Assembly (NCBI RefSeq): GCF_030818905.1
Contig: NZ_JAUTAZ010000001.1
Coordinates: 3,534,001-3,598,000, forward strand
Direction: 5' to 3'
Origin: Microbacterium sp. SORGH_AS_0888
GTDB taxonomy: Bacteria > Actinomycetota > Actinomycetes > Actinomycetales > Microbacteriaceae
DNA: 64,000 nucleotides
Shown here: positions 1 to 8,134 of the stretch, piece after piece
How positions within the stretch are numbered: position 1 is the stretch's first letter
Layout of the letters: each line of letters starts with the position of its first letter
Position numbers and translations under genes: made by a program
Notes under the pieces: model-generated
Databases searched by the model: none
Told to the model about the DNA's origin: nothing
Seen by the model: the letters and a program-made list of their open reading frames with translations, nothing else

Positions 1-3
1 TAC

Positions 4-38
4 CCGCTGGTCTCGGCGCGGCGGACTGGTCTCGCTGA
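4..38. repeat. Right half of 75-bp palindromic repeat A, cut by window edge
   Basis: This stretch matches the right half of the 75-bp element found complete at 17413-17487, 52864-52938 and 55058-55132, with a few mismatches. It has the inner arm GGTCTCGG, then a GC spacer, then ACTGGTCTCG. It ends about 10 bases beyond the stop codon of the aldolase gene, the same post-stop position as the other copies. The left half lies outside the window. Confidence 0.75.
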
Positions 39-47
39 AAATCGGGG

Positions 48-848
48 TCAGTAGGACGCGGTGGGGGAGGCCGACGGAGCCGACCAGCGCGCGGCGAGAG
101 CCTCCGACCCGCGCGCGAGGATCGCGACATCGGCGCCCACCAGCAGGAACGACGCTCCGGCCGCGACGTAGTCGTCGGCCGCGACGGGATCGAAGGCGTT
201 GACCCCGACCGGCGTGCCGGCTGCGCGCACCGCGTCGAACGCACGGCGCACGGCGGCCACGACATCCGGATGCGTCTGCTGACCCAGCAGTCCCATGGAC
301 GCCGCCAGGTCGCTCGGCCCCACGAACACCCCGTCGACCCCGTCCACCGCGGCGATCTCGCCCGCCGCCTCGACGGCCGCGACGGTCTCGACCTGCACGA
401 ACAGCGACACGTGCGCATCGGCGTTCGCGAGATAGTCCTCGACCCGGTTCCATCGCGCGGACCGGGCGAGCGCCGAGCCCACGCCGCGACGTCCGCGCGG
501 CGGATAGCGCACCGCCTCGACGACCCGACGGGCCTCCTCCGCCGACGAGACCATGGGCACCAGGAGGTTCTGCGCGCCGAGGTCCAGCACCTGCTTGATC
601 ACGACCGTGTCGGCGACGGGAACGCGCACGACCGGCGTGATCGGGTACGCGGCGACCGCCTGCAGCTGCGCGAGCACGGACTCCAGCCCGTTGGGGGAGT
701 GCTCCATGTCGATGAGCGTCCAGTCCATCCCGGAGCCGGCGCAGATCTCCGCCACGAGCGGAGAGCCCGAGCACACCCAGATCCCCGCCAGCGGTCCGGA
801 TGCCGCAGTCAGCCGGTCGCGGAGGGTCGGGCTCAGATGAAGCGGCAT
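48..848 (-). CDS. hpaI: HpcH/HpaI-type aldolase (4-hydroxy-2-oxoheptanedioate aldolase)
   Basis: The 266-aa class II aldolase would cleave 4-hydroxy-2-oxoheptanedioate to pyruvate and succinate semialdehyde, the last step of homoprotocatechuate meta-cleavage. The catalytic residues known for E. coli HpaI all appear at a constant offset of five: His50 in DMEH, Arg75 in VVRVP, and metal ligands Glu154 (QVET) and Asp180 (GPSD). The start at MPLHLSP is chosen because the protein then has the family length. It overlaps the end of hpaH by 16 bases, so translation is probably coupled. It is the last gene of a six-gene operon read from 6549. A palindromic repeat just after the stop may end the transcript. 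Function is strongly supported by both residues and neighbours. Confidence 0.93.
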   Translation of the reverse strand: MPLHLSPTLRDRLTAASGPLAGIWVCSGSPLVAEICAGSGMDWTLIDMEHSPNGLESVLAQLQAVAAYPITPVVRVPVADTVVIKQVLDLGAQNLLVPMVSSAEEARRVVEAVRYPPRGRRGVGSALARSARWNRVEDYLANADAHVSLFVQVETVAAVEAAGEIAAVDGVDGVFVGPSDLAASMGLLGQQTHPDVVAAVRRAFDAVRAAGTPVGVNAFDPVAADDYVAAGASFLLVGADVAILARGSEALAARWSAPSASPTASY

Positions 849-1618
849 TCCACGACTCCCATCGGTCCGTAGTCGGCGCGGACCTCGTCGCCGCGGCCGA
901 CCCACATCGGCCTCGTGAACGAGCCCGCCAGGATGATCTCACCCGCCTCCAAGCGTGCACCATGCTGGTGGAACTTGTCGGCCAGCCACGCGACGCCCGT
1001 CGCGGGGTGCCCCAGGACGCCCGCGGCGACACCCGTCTCCTCGATCTCGCCGTTGCGCGCCAGCAGTGCCGGCACCCAGCGGAGGTCGATCTCGTCGACC
1101 TTCCTGCGGGTGTCGCCGAGCACCATGGCGCCGTAGGCGGCGTTGTCGCTGATCGTGTCGACGATCGTGCGCCCCTCGAGCTCGATGTGCGAGTTGAGCA
1201 CCTCGAGTGCGGGGACGACGTGGTCGGTCGCGGCCAGGACGTCCTCGAGCGTCACACCGGGTCCCTCGAGCGGGGCGGCGAGGACGAAGGCGAGCTCCAC
1301 CTCGATGCGCACGTTCGAGAAGTGCGCGACCGGGATCTCGGAGCCGGAGGGGTAGACCGTGTCGTCGAACATGACGCCGTAGTCGGGCTCGGTGATCCCC
1401 GTCGCCTGCTGCATCGCCTTGGAGGTGAGCCCGATCTTGCGGCCCACGAGCCGGCGCCCTGCGGCGAGCTGCCGGTCGCGCCAGACCCGCTGGATGGTGT
1501 AGGAGTCCTCGATCGTCGCCTCCGGGAAGCGCGCCGTGATGCGGGGGACCACGGTGTGGTCGCGGTCGGCGTCGGCGAGCTCGCCGGCGATCTGCTCGAT
1601 CTGTGCGGGGGTCAACAT
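833..1618 (-). CDS. hpaH: 2-oxohept-3-enedioate hydratase (HpaH family)
   Basis: This 261-aa protein belongs to the 2-keto-4-pentenoate hydratase/HpaH family. It would add water to 2-oxohept-3-ene-1,7-dioate to give the substrate of HpaI. Family signatures are visible: VGRKIGLTSKAMQ near residue 60, an acidic metal-binding stretch (IEVELAF) near 105, and a conserved GSFTRP segment near the C-terminus. The start MLTPAQIEQ has a GGAG ribosome site upstream and leaves about 20 bases after hpaD. MhpD/DmpE-type hydratases are the main alternative, but the neighbours (HpaD, HpaE, HpaI) favour HpaH. Confidence 0.92.
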   Translation of the reverse strand: MLTPAQIEQIAGELADADRDHTVVPRITARFPEATIEDSYTIQRVWRDRQLAAGRRLVGRKIGLTSKAMQQATGITEPDYGVMFDDTVYPSGSEIPVAHFSNVRIEVELAFVLAAPLEGPGVTLEDVLAATDHVVPALEVLNSHIELEGRTIVDTISDNAAYGAMVLGDTRRKVDEIDLRWVPALLARNGEIEETGVAAGVLGHPATGVAWLADKFHQHGARLEAGEIILAGSFTRPMWVGRGDEVRADYGPMGVVECRFI

Positions 1619-1638
1619 CCGGTTCGCTCCATCGGGCG

Positions 1639-2802
1639 TCAGAGCTGGTGGCCCAGCTTGTACTCGCCCTGCTTCCACGCGGGGAGGGACTCGTCCTCGC
1701 CGGCGCGGGTGTAGCTGAAGCCGTCCGCACCGATCGTGGCCGCCATCTCGCTGGAGTCCGTGCGGGCGCGCACCGGCTGCGGGTTGCCGTCGAGGTCGAG
1801 GACGAGCGAGGCCTCGGTGTACCAGCTGGGGACCACGGGGTTGCCCCAGAAGTCGCGACGCTGGTTGTCGTGCACGTCCCAGGTGACGACGGGGTTGTCG
1901 GGGTCGCCCGTGTAGTAGTCCTGGGTGTAGATCTCGACGCGGTGGCCGTCGGGGTCGCGCAGGTACAGGTAGAACGCGTTCGAGACGCCGTGGCGCCCGG
2001 GTCCCCGCTCGATGCGGTCCGAGATGCGCAGCGCGCCCAGCTTGTCGCAGATCGCGAGGATGTTGTGCTTCTCGTGCGTCGAGAACGCGACGTGGTGCAT
2101 GCGCGGTCCGTCGCCGCCGGTCATGGCCGTGTCGTGCACGGTGGGCTTGCGGCGCATCCAGGCCGCGTACACCGTGCCCTCCTCGTCCTGGATGTCCTCG
2201 GTCACCCGGAAGCCGAGGTCCTGCATGAACCTCGTCGCGCGGGGGACGTCGGGGGTGACCTGGTTGAAGTGGTCCAGGCGCACGAGCGCGCCGGGGGTGT
2301 AGAGGTCGTAGCGCCAGGCGAGACGCTCGACGTGCTCGACGTCGTGGAAGAACTCGTACGGGAAGCCCAGCGGGTCGACGACGCGCACCGAGTCGCCGAT
2401 GCCCTTCGTGAAGCCGTCCGGGTTGCGGCGGACGTCGCAGCCCAGCTCGGTGTAGAAGGCGACGGCTCGGTCGAGGTCCTCGGTCGAGCGCACGCGGTAG
2501 CTGAACGCGGCGACGGCGGCGACCGGTCCCTGGCGCAGCACGAGGTTGTGGTGGATGAACTCCTCGAGCGAGCGCAGGTAGATCGTGCTCTCGTCCTCCT
2601 CGGTGACCGTCAGCCCCAGCACGTCGACGTAGAACCGCCGCGAGGCGGCGAGGTCGGTCACCACGAGCTCCATGTACGCGCAGCGCAGGATGTCGGGCGC
2701 GGGCGCCGAGGGCGTCGGGACCGGGTCGTCGGTCGTGATGGGGGCCTCCTGCGACACGTAGAAGCCGGAAGAGGTGAGGGTCATGTCGTCGCGTGTGGTC
2801 AT
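1639..2802 (-). CDS. hpaD: 3,4-dihydroxyphenylacetate 2,3-dioxygenase (homoprotocatechuate dioxygenase)
   Basis: The 387-aa extradiol ring-cleavage dioxygenase has the two-module vicinal-oxygen-chelate fold. It opens homoprotocatechuate to 5-carboxymethyl-2-hydroxymuconate semialdehyde. The metal triad reads His178 (RLDHFNQ), His237 (RMHHVAF) and Glu290 (HRVEIYTQDY). The spacings (59 and 53) are the same as in Brevibacterium fuscum HPCD (His155, His214, Glu267), so this is the actinobacterial type rather than the LigB-like enterobacterial HpaD. The start MTTRDDMTL has AAGGA upstream; an internal ATG six codons later is an alternative. It lies between hpaE (41-base gap) and hpaH (20-base gap) in the operon. 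Confidence 0.95.
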   Translation of the reverse strand: MTTRDDMTLTSSGFYVSQEAPITTDDPVPTPSAPAPDILRCAYMELVVTDLAASRRFYVDVLGLTVTEEDESTIYLRSLEEFIHHNLVLRQGPVAAVAAFSYRVRSTEDLDRAVAFYTELGCDVRRNPDGFTKGIGDSVRVVDPLGFPYEFFHDVEHVERLAWRYDLYTPGALVRLDHFNQVTPDVPRATRFMQDLGFRVTEDIQDEEGTVYAAWMRRKPTVHDTAMTGGDGPRMHHVAFSTHEKHNILAICDKLGALRISDRIERGPGRHGVSNAFYLYLRDPDGHRVEIYTQDYYTGDPDNPVVTWDVHDNQRRDFWGNPVVPSWYTEASLVLDLDGNPQPVRARTDSSEMAATIGADGFSYTRAGEDESLPAWKQGEYKLGHQL

Positions 2803-2843
2803 GTCAGCGTCCTTGCTCTCTGGTCGGGTCCTCGGGAGAGGGC

Positions 2844-4367
2844 CTAGCGGTCCTGCTTGCCGAACGTGGGGTTGTGCACCTCGCCGAGCGTGATGTGCAC
2901 CGCCTGCTGGTCGGTGTAGAAGTCGATCGAGCGGTACCCGCCCTCGTGGCCGAGCCCCGACGCCTTGACGCCGCCGAACGGGGTGCGCAGGTCGCGCACG
3001 TTGTTCGAGTTGAGCCAGACCATGCCGGCCTCGATGCTCTGGGCGATGTTGTGGGAGCGCTTCAGGTCGTTGGTCCAGACGTATGCGGCGAGGCCGTACT
3101 TCGTGTCGTTCGCGAGGGCGAGGGCCTCCTCGTCCGTGTCGAACGGGGTGATCGCCACGACGGGGCCGAAGATCTCCTCCTGGAAGATGCGGGCCGTGGG
3201 CGGCACGTCGGCGAACACCGTCGGGGCCACGAAGTTGCCGAAGGCGAAGCCGTCGGGCCGGCCGCCACCGGCGACGAGGCGTCCCTCGCCCTTGCCGATC
3301 TCGATGTAGCCCATGACCTTCGCGAAGTGCTCCGGGTGCACGAGCGCCCCGACCTCGGTCCTCGGGTCGTGCGGGTAGCCCACGACGACGCGCCGGGCCT
3401 GCGCCGCGTAACGCTCGACGAACTCGTCGTAGACCTCGCGCTGCACGAGGATGCGGCTGCCCGCCGTGCACCGTTCGCCGTTGAGCGAGAACACGCCGAA
3501 GATCGTGGCGTCGATCGCGGCGTCGAGGTCCGCGTCGGCGAACACGATGGCGGGGCTCTTGCCGCCGAGCTCCATCGACAGGCCCTTGAGGTGCGGGGCC
3601 GCGTTGCCGAAGATGATCTGCCCCGTACGGCTCTCACCGGTGAAGGAGATGAGCGGGACGTCGGGGTGCTTCACGAGCGCGTCCCCGGCATCCTCGCCCA
3701 GTCCGTTCACGAGGTTGAACACGCCCTGCGGCAGCCCGGCCTCCTCGAAGATCCCGGCCCACAGCGATGCCGACAGGGGGGTGAACTCGGCGGGCTTGAG
3801 CACGACCGTGTTGCCGGTGGCGAGCGCGGGGCCGAGCTTCCACGACTCGAGCATGAACGGCGTGTTCCACGGGGTGATGAGGCCCGCCACACCGATCGGC
3901 TTGCGGTTGACGTAGTTGATCTGACGTCCCGGCACCTTGAAGGTGTCGTCGGCCTGGGCGACGATCAGGTCGCCGAAGAACCGGAAGTTCTCCGCGGCGC
4001 GGCGTGCCTGACCGAGCGCCTGCGTGATCGGCAGCCCCGAGTCGAAGGACTCGAGCTCGGCGAGCCGGGCGTCGCGCGACTCCACGATGTCGGCGATGCG
4101 GTGGAGGACGCGGGAGCGCTCGCGGGGCAGCATGCGCGGCCAGGGACCCTCGTCGAACGCACGCTTCGCGGCCGCGACGGCGCGGTCGATGTCGGCCTTC
4201 TTGCCGGCGGCGGCCCGGACGTAGACCTCGTTGGAGACCGGCTCCAGCACCTCGAAGGTGTCGCCGTCCTCCGAGTCGACGAAGGCGCCGTCGATGTAGT
4301 GCCGGATGCGGTCGGGCAGGTCCGCCGGCACGTGCCGGGCGTCCAGACGGGGAGCGGTATCGGTCAT
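2844..4367 (-). CDS. hpaE: 5-carboxymethyl-2-hydroxymuconate-semialdehyde dehydrogenase
   Basis: This is a 507-aa NAD(P)-dependent aldehyde dehydrogenase that would oxidise the ring-cleavage product of HpaD. The active site is complete: Asn168 in TPWNTP, the general base Glu266 in MELGGKSP, and the nucleophile Cys300 in GERCTAG. The ATG overlaps the stop of the upstream GntR gene (ATGA), so the two are probably translationally coupled. The neighbouring HpaD, HpaH and HpaI make the substrate assignment firm; from sequence alone the protein would be a general ALDH. Confidence 0.92.
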   Translation of the reverse strand: MTDTAPRLDARHVPADLPDRIRHYIDGAFVDSEDGDTFEVLEPVSNEVYVRAAAGKKADIDRAVAAAKRAFDEGPWPRMLPRERSRVLHRIADIVESRDARLAELESFDSGLPITQALGQARRAAENFRFFGDLIVAQADDTFKVPGRQINYVNRKPIGVAGLITPWNTPFMLESWKLGPALATGNTVVLKPAEFTPLSASLWAGIFEEAGLPQGVFNLVNGLGEDAGDALVKHPDVPLISFTGESRTGQIIFGNAAPHLKGLSMELGGKSPAIVFADADLDAAIDATIFGVFSLNGERCTAGSRILVQREVYDEFVERYAAQARRVVVGYPHDPRTEVGALVHPEHFAKVMGYIEIGKGEGRLVAGGGRPDGFAFGNFVAPTVFADVPPTARIFQEEIFGPVVAITPFDTDEEALALANDTKYGLAAYVWTNDLKRSHNIAQSIEAGMVWLNSNNVRDLRTPFGGVKASGLGHEGGYRSIDFYTDQQAVHITLGEVHNPTFGKQDR

Positions 4368-5056
4368 GATGCCTCCGATTCGGTGGGGCGGGGGGAGTCG
4401 TGGCGCCGGGCGGCGAGGAAGGCGTCCGTCGTGCGCCAGCGGTGGTTGCGGGCTGCGAGCTCGATCTCGATCGGGTCCGCGCCGGCACGGATGAGGTCGA
4501 TGATCTCGACGTGCTCGGCGACGGAGTGGTGGGCGCGCCCCGGCACGAACGCGAAGGTGGTGTCGCGCAGGTTCGCGAGGCGACCCCACCCGCGGTGGAC
4601 GAGGTCGAGGATGTGCGGGTTCGGGCACGGCTCGTAGAGCACGGAGTGGAACTGCTGGTTGAGGACCGTGAACTCGTGCGGGTCGAAGTCGTCGAGGAGG
4701 ATGGTCATGCGCTCGTTGACATCGAGCGCCCGCTCGAGGTCGGAGGCGGAGAGCAGTGGCGCCGACAGCGAGGTCGCGGCCCCCTCGACGAGACCCAGCG
4801 TCTGCATCGCGAACACGTACTCGCGCTCGTCGAGGTAGGCGACGCGTGCGCCCACGTTGCGCTCGAAGCTCACGAGCCCCTCGGCCTCGAGGCGGCGGAT
4901 CGCCTCGCGCACGGGGACGACGCTCATGCCCAGCTCGTCGGCGATCGCGCCGAGCACGAGGCGGTGCCCGGCGTGGTACTCGCGTCCGACGATGCGGGCG
5001 CGCAGCCAGTCGTAGGCGCGCTCGGACTTGCTCGCCGCCAGCGTCGTCTCGGTCAT
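4364..5056 (-). CDS. GntR-family regulator with FCD domain, likely regulator of the hpa operon
   Basis: The 230-aa protein has an N-terminal winged HTH (about residues 10-75, with the recognition region SVVPVREAIRRLEAEGLV) followed by an FCD ligand-binding domain (about 85-220). It lies inside the catabolic operon, overlapping both neighbours by 4 bases (ATGA). FCD regulators of aromatic and organic-acid operons usually act as repressors released by a pathway intermediate. The most likely target is the near-palindrome at 6578-6593 in front of the operon. A very similar site at 21162-21177 suggests a second target. The role as hpa regulator is inferred from position. Confidence 0.85.
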   Translation of the reverse strand: MTETTLAASKSERAYDWLRARIVGREYHAGHRLVLGAIADELGMSVVPVREAIRRLEAEGLVSFERNVGARVAYLDEREYVFAMQTLGLVEGAATSLSAPLLSASDLERALDVNERMTILLDDFDPHEFTVLNQQFHSVLYEPCPNPHILDLVHRGWGRLANLRDTTFAFVPGRAHHSVAEHVEIIDLIRAGADPIEIELAARNHRWRTTDAFLAARRHDSPRPTESEAS

Positions 5057-6549
5057 CGCCCGCGCTCGTCCTCGTAGCGCGCCCGCCACTCGGCGTTCAG
5101 CGGGAACAGGCCCTCGACCGGGTGACCCTCGGCGACGCGGGCCGCGATCCAGGCGTCCTCGTCCTCCTGGGCGAGCGCGGCATCCGCGACCTCCTCGGCG
5201 AGCGCGGGCGGCAGGACGATCACGCCGTCGGCGTCGCCGACGAGGATGTCGCCGGGCTGCACGGTCGTGCCGCCGCAGCCGATCGTGACGTCGTGCTCCC
5301 AGGGAACGTGCTTGCGACCGAGGACCGCCGGGTGAGCGCCGGCCGTGTAGACGGGGATGCCGACCGCGGCGACCGCGTCGTAGTCGCGCACGCCGCCGTC
5401 GGTGACGATGCCGGCGGCGCCGCGGGCGTGGGCGCGGATGGCGAGCACGTCGCCGAGCGTGCCGGAGCCCGACTCGCCGCGGGCCTCGATCACGATCACC
5501 TCGCCGGGGCCGACCGTGTCGAAGGCGCGCTTCTGAGCGTTGTAGCCGCCGCCGTGCGCGGCGAAGAGGTCCTCGCGGTTCGGGACGAATCGGAGCGTTC
5601 GCGCCGTGCCGACGAGCTTGGCGCCGGGGTGGACGGGATGTACCCCGTCGATCGTCACGTTGTCGAGCCCGCGTCTGCGCAGCTGCTGGGAGAGACCGGC
5701 GACCGGCACGCGCTCGAGCTTGGCGCGCAGCGCGTCGGTGAGCACGGGCGCGGGCTCCTCGGGCGCGGGGAGCCCCGCCGCCTCGGGCGAGCCCCACGCC
5801 TCGGCGCGCTGGAGGTCGTCGACGGCGGGAAGCGAGCCGAGCGCCGGGTCGAATCCGCGCTCGCCGGGCACGACGGTCGTCACGAGCCGTCCCGAGGAGG
5901 GTGCGCCCGGCGCGGTCGGCGCGTCGACCTCGACCTCGACGACGTCCCCGGGCACGACGACGGAGGATCCCGCCGGGGTGCCCGTGAGGATGACGTCGCC
6001 GCACTCGAGCGTGAAGTGCTGCGAGAGGTCCGCGACGATCTGGGCGAGGGGGAAGAGCAGGTCCGTGGTCGTGTCGTCCTGTGCGAGCCGTCCGTTGACC
6101 CACACCCGCACCCGCAGCGCCTCCGGATCCACCGCGCGGGCGTCGATGAGCGCGGGTCCGACGGGGGTGTAGCCGTCGCCCCCCTTGGAGCGGACGTTCG
6201 ACCCGCGGTCGTTCGCGCGCAGGTCGTACAGTCCGAAGTCGTTGGATGCCGTGACCCAGCCGACGTGCTCCCACGCCCGCTCGATCGGCACCCGGCGCGT
6301 CGGTTCGCCGATCACGATCGCGACCTCGCCCTCGAAGGCGAGCAGCTCGGTGCCGGCGGGGCGCTCGATCGTCGCGCCGGAGGCGGCGACGGAGCTCGAC
6401 GGCTTGAAGAAGTAGGACGGCGCGGAGGGGCGTCTCCCGCGCTGGTCGGCGCGGGAGGGATAGCTGAGGTGCACCGCGATGATCTTGCCCGGCCGCTGCG
6501 GCAGTGCGGCGAAGCGGGGGTCCGCGCCGTCGGTCGTGTGGGTGGTCAT
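5053..6549 (-). CDS. FAH-domain / RraA-like fusion protein, probable isomerase-decarboxylase of the hpa pathway
   Basis: The 498-aa protein joins two enzymes. Residues about 22-232 form a fumarylacetoacetate hydrolase-type domain with acidic metal ligands Glu73, Glu75 (FEGEVAI) and Asp104 (SNDFGL) and a later LTGTPAG loop. Residues about 275-440 form an RraA-like domain with the GGVRD motif (385-389) found in HMG/CHA aldolases and oxaloacetate decarboxylases. In enterobacteria HpaG is a tandem of two FAH halves performing OPET decarboxylation and HHDD isomerisation. Here an RraA module may supply one of those activities (inference). The start MTTHTTDG follows the promoter region with the operator at 6578-6593. 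It is the first gene of the operon, and no separate hpaF isomerase is seen nearby. Confidence 0.85.
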   Translation of the reverse strand: MTTHTTDGADPRFAALPQRPGKIIAVHLSYPSRADQRGRRPSAPSYFFKPSSSVAASGATIERPAGTELLAFEGEVAIVIGEPTRRVPIERAWEHVGWVTASNDFGLYDLRANDRGSNVRSKGGDGYTPVGPALIDARAVDPEALRVRVWVNGRLAQDDTTTDLLFPLAQIVADLSQHFTLECGDVILTGTPAGSSVVVPGDVVEVEVDAPTAPGAPSSGRLVTTVVPGERGFDPALGSLPAVDDLQRAEAWGSPEAAGLPAPEEPAPVLTDALRAKLERVPVAGLSQQLRRRGLDNVTIDGVHPVHPGAKLVGTARTLRFVPNREDLFAAHGGGYNAQKRAFDTVGPGEVIVIEARGESGSGTLGDVLAIRAHARGAAGIVTDGGVRDYDAVAAVGIPVYTAGAHPAVLGRKHVPWEHDVTIGCGGTTVQPGDILVGDADGVIVLPPALAEEVADAALAQEDEDAWIAARVAEGHPVEGLFPLNAEWRARYEDERGR

Positions 6550-6577
6550 GAGCTCCCTCGCTCTTGCAGGTCGGTTT

Positions 6578-6593
6578 GGATCGTATATGATCC
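6578..6593. promoter_or_regulatory. Probable GntR/FCD operator in the hpa-permease divergent promoter
   Basis: GGATCGTATATGATCC is a near-perfect palindrome with an AT-rich centre. It sits 29 bases upstream of the FAH-RraA gene and about 70 bases upstream of the permease. The core ATCGTATATGAT matches, in inverse orientation, the core of the site at 21162-21177. Such short AT-centred palindromes fit FCD-type GntR regulators, one of which is encoded in this operon. Binding has not been shown. Confidence 0.7.
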
Positions 6594-6664
6594 GTGAGTG
6601 CCACGGCAAGCCGTGCACCGGCTTTCCGGACGACGCAGTCCACCAGACGAAGGAGTCATCGCGC

Positions 6665-8038
6665 ATGAGCGCCTCACCATTCACGAACCGCATCGCCACG
6701 GGTGCGGACATGAGGAAGGTCGCCGTCGCGACCGTCATCGGGACCACGATCGAGTGGTACGACTTCTTCCTCTATGCCAACGCGGCCGGCCTGGTGTTCG
6801 CGACGCTGTTCTTCCAGCCGGCCGGGGCCCAGGCGGGCGTGCTGCTGTCCTTCGCGACCGTCGGGGTCAGCTTCCTGTTCCGTCCCCTCGGCGCGTTCCT
6901 CGCCGGTCACTTCGGCGACCGGATCGGCCGCAAGGCGATGCTCGTGTGGACGCTGATCCTCATGGGCGGCGCGACGACCCTCATCGGCGTGCTCCCGACG
7001 TATGCCCAGATCGGCATGCTCGCGCCGATCCTGCTCGTGCTCCTGCGCGTCCTGCAGGGGCTGTCCACGGGCGGCGAGTGGGGCGGCGCGGTGCTCATGG
7101 CCGTCGAGCACGCCCCGCAGGGGCGGCGCGGCCGCATGGGGGCGTTCCCGCAGATGGGCGTGCCGCTGGGCATGCTGCTGGCGTCCGGCATGCTCGCCCT
7201 CATGACCGGCGTGATCTCGCCCGGTCAGGCCTTCGTGGAGTGGGGCTGGCGCATCCCCTTCCTCCTCAGCTTCGTGCTGATCGTGGTCGGCATCCTCGTC
7301 CGCCGCACGGTCGAGGAGAGCCCCGTGTTCACCGAGCTGTCGCAGAAGCGCGAGCGCACGCGGATGCCGGCCGTCCAGCTGTTCCGCAGGCACTGGCTTC
7401 TCGTCATCCTCGCCGCGCTCACCTTCGCCGGCAACAACGCGGCGGGCTACATGACCACCGGCGGCTTCCTGCAGAGCTATGCGACCACGCCGGTCGCCGA
7501 CGGCGGCCACGTCGGCATGGAGCGCACTCCCGTGCTGCTCGCCGTCGCCGCCTCGGCGCTCGTGTGGCTCCTGTTCACCTGGATCGGCGGCGCGGTCTCC
7601 GACCGGATCGGCCGGCGCAACACCTACATCATCGGATGGATCGTGTTCCTCATCACGGTGTGGCTGCTGTTCCCGTTCGTGAACACCGGCAACGCGTGGC
7701 TGTTCTTCGTCGGGATCGCGCTGTTCACGGTCGGGAACGGGTTGACCTACGGGCCGCAGGCCGCCTACTTCACGGAGCTCTTCCCCGCATCCATCCGCTA
7801 CTCGGGCGTCTCGATCGCCTACGCGATCGGCGCGATCCTCGGCGGCGCCTTCGCTCCGCTCATCTCGGCCTGGCTGGTCCAGGCCACCGGCACCAGCTGG
7901 GCCGTCGCGTGGTACATCGCGGCCGTCATGGTGATCGCCTTCGCCGCGACCCTGCTGCTGCGCGATCGCACGAACGTGCCGCTCGGCCTCAGCGCGGAGA
8001 AGGAGGGCGCACCCGATCCGATCTACGGCCTGAAGTGA
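6665..8038 (+). CDS. MHS-type MFS transporter, probable aromatic-acid permease
   Basis: This 457-aa integral membrane protein has about 12 hydrophobic helices and belongs to the metabolite:H+ symporter branch of the MFS. The N-terminal GTTIEWYDFFLY and the loop GHFGDRIGRK are typical of that branch, as in shikimate, proline/betaine and aromatic-acid carriers. The start MSASPFTN has AAGGAG upstream. It is divergent from the hpa operon and shares its operator region, so uptake of 4-hydroxyphenylacetate or a related acid is the natural guess. The substrate cannot be read from the sequence. Confidence 0.87.
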   Translation: MSASPFTNRIATGADMRKVAVATVIGTTIEWYDFFLYANAAGLVFATLFFQPAGAQAGVLLSFATVGVSFLFRPLGAFLAGHFGDRIGRKAMLVWTLILMGGATTLIGVLPTYAQIGMLAPILLVLLRVLQGLSTGGEWGGAVLMAVEHAPQGRRGRMGAFPQMGVPLGMLLASGMLALMTGVISPGQAFVEWGWRIPFLLSFVLIVVGILVRRTVEESPVFTELSQKRERTRMPAVQLFRRHWLLVILAALTFAGNNAAGYMTTGGFLQSYATTPVADGGHVGMERTPVLLAVAASALVWLLFTWIGGAVSDRIGRRNTYIIGWIVFLITVWLLFPFVNTGNAWLFFVGIALFTVGNGLTYGPQAAYFTELFPASIRYSGVSIAYAIGAILGGAFAPLISAWLVQATGTSWAVAWYIAAVMVIAFAATLLLRDRTNVPLGLSAEKEGAPDPIYGLK

Positions 8039-8041
8039 GCC

Positions 8042-8071
8042 GGAGGGGCGGCCTCGCGGGGCCGCCCCTCC
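8042..8071. terminator. Strong hairpin between convergent genes
   Basis: A perfect 12-bp GC stem (8042-8053 with 8060-8071, loop of 6) follows the permease stop by 3 bases and precedes the end of the convergent aldehyde dehydrogenase. There is no T-run. It is probably a bidirectional terminator. Confidence 0.75.
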
Positions 8072-8134
8072 TCCCGGCAGCTGCAGGACGGACGGATGCG
8101 TCGGCCCGGTGTGCAGCCGCCACCGGCCGCCTCG

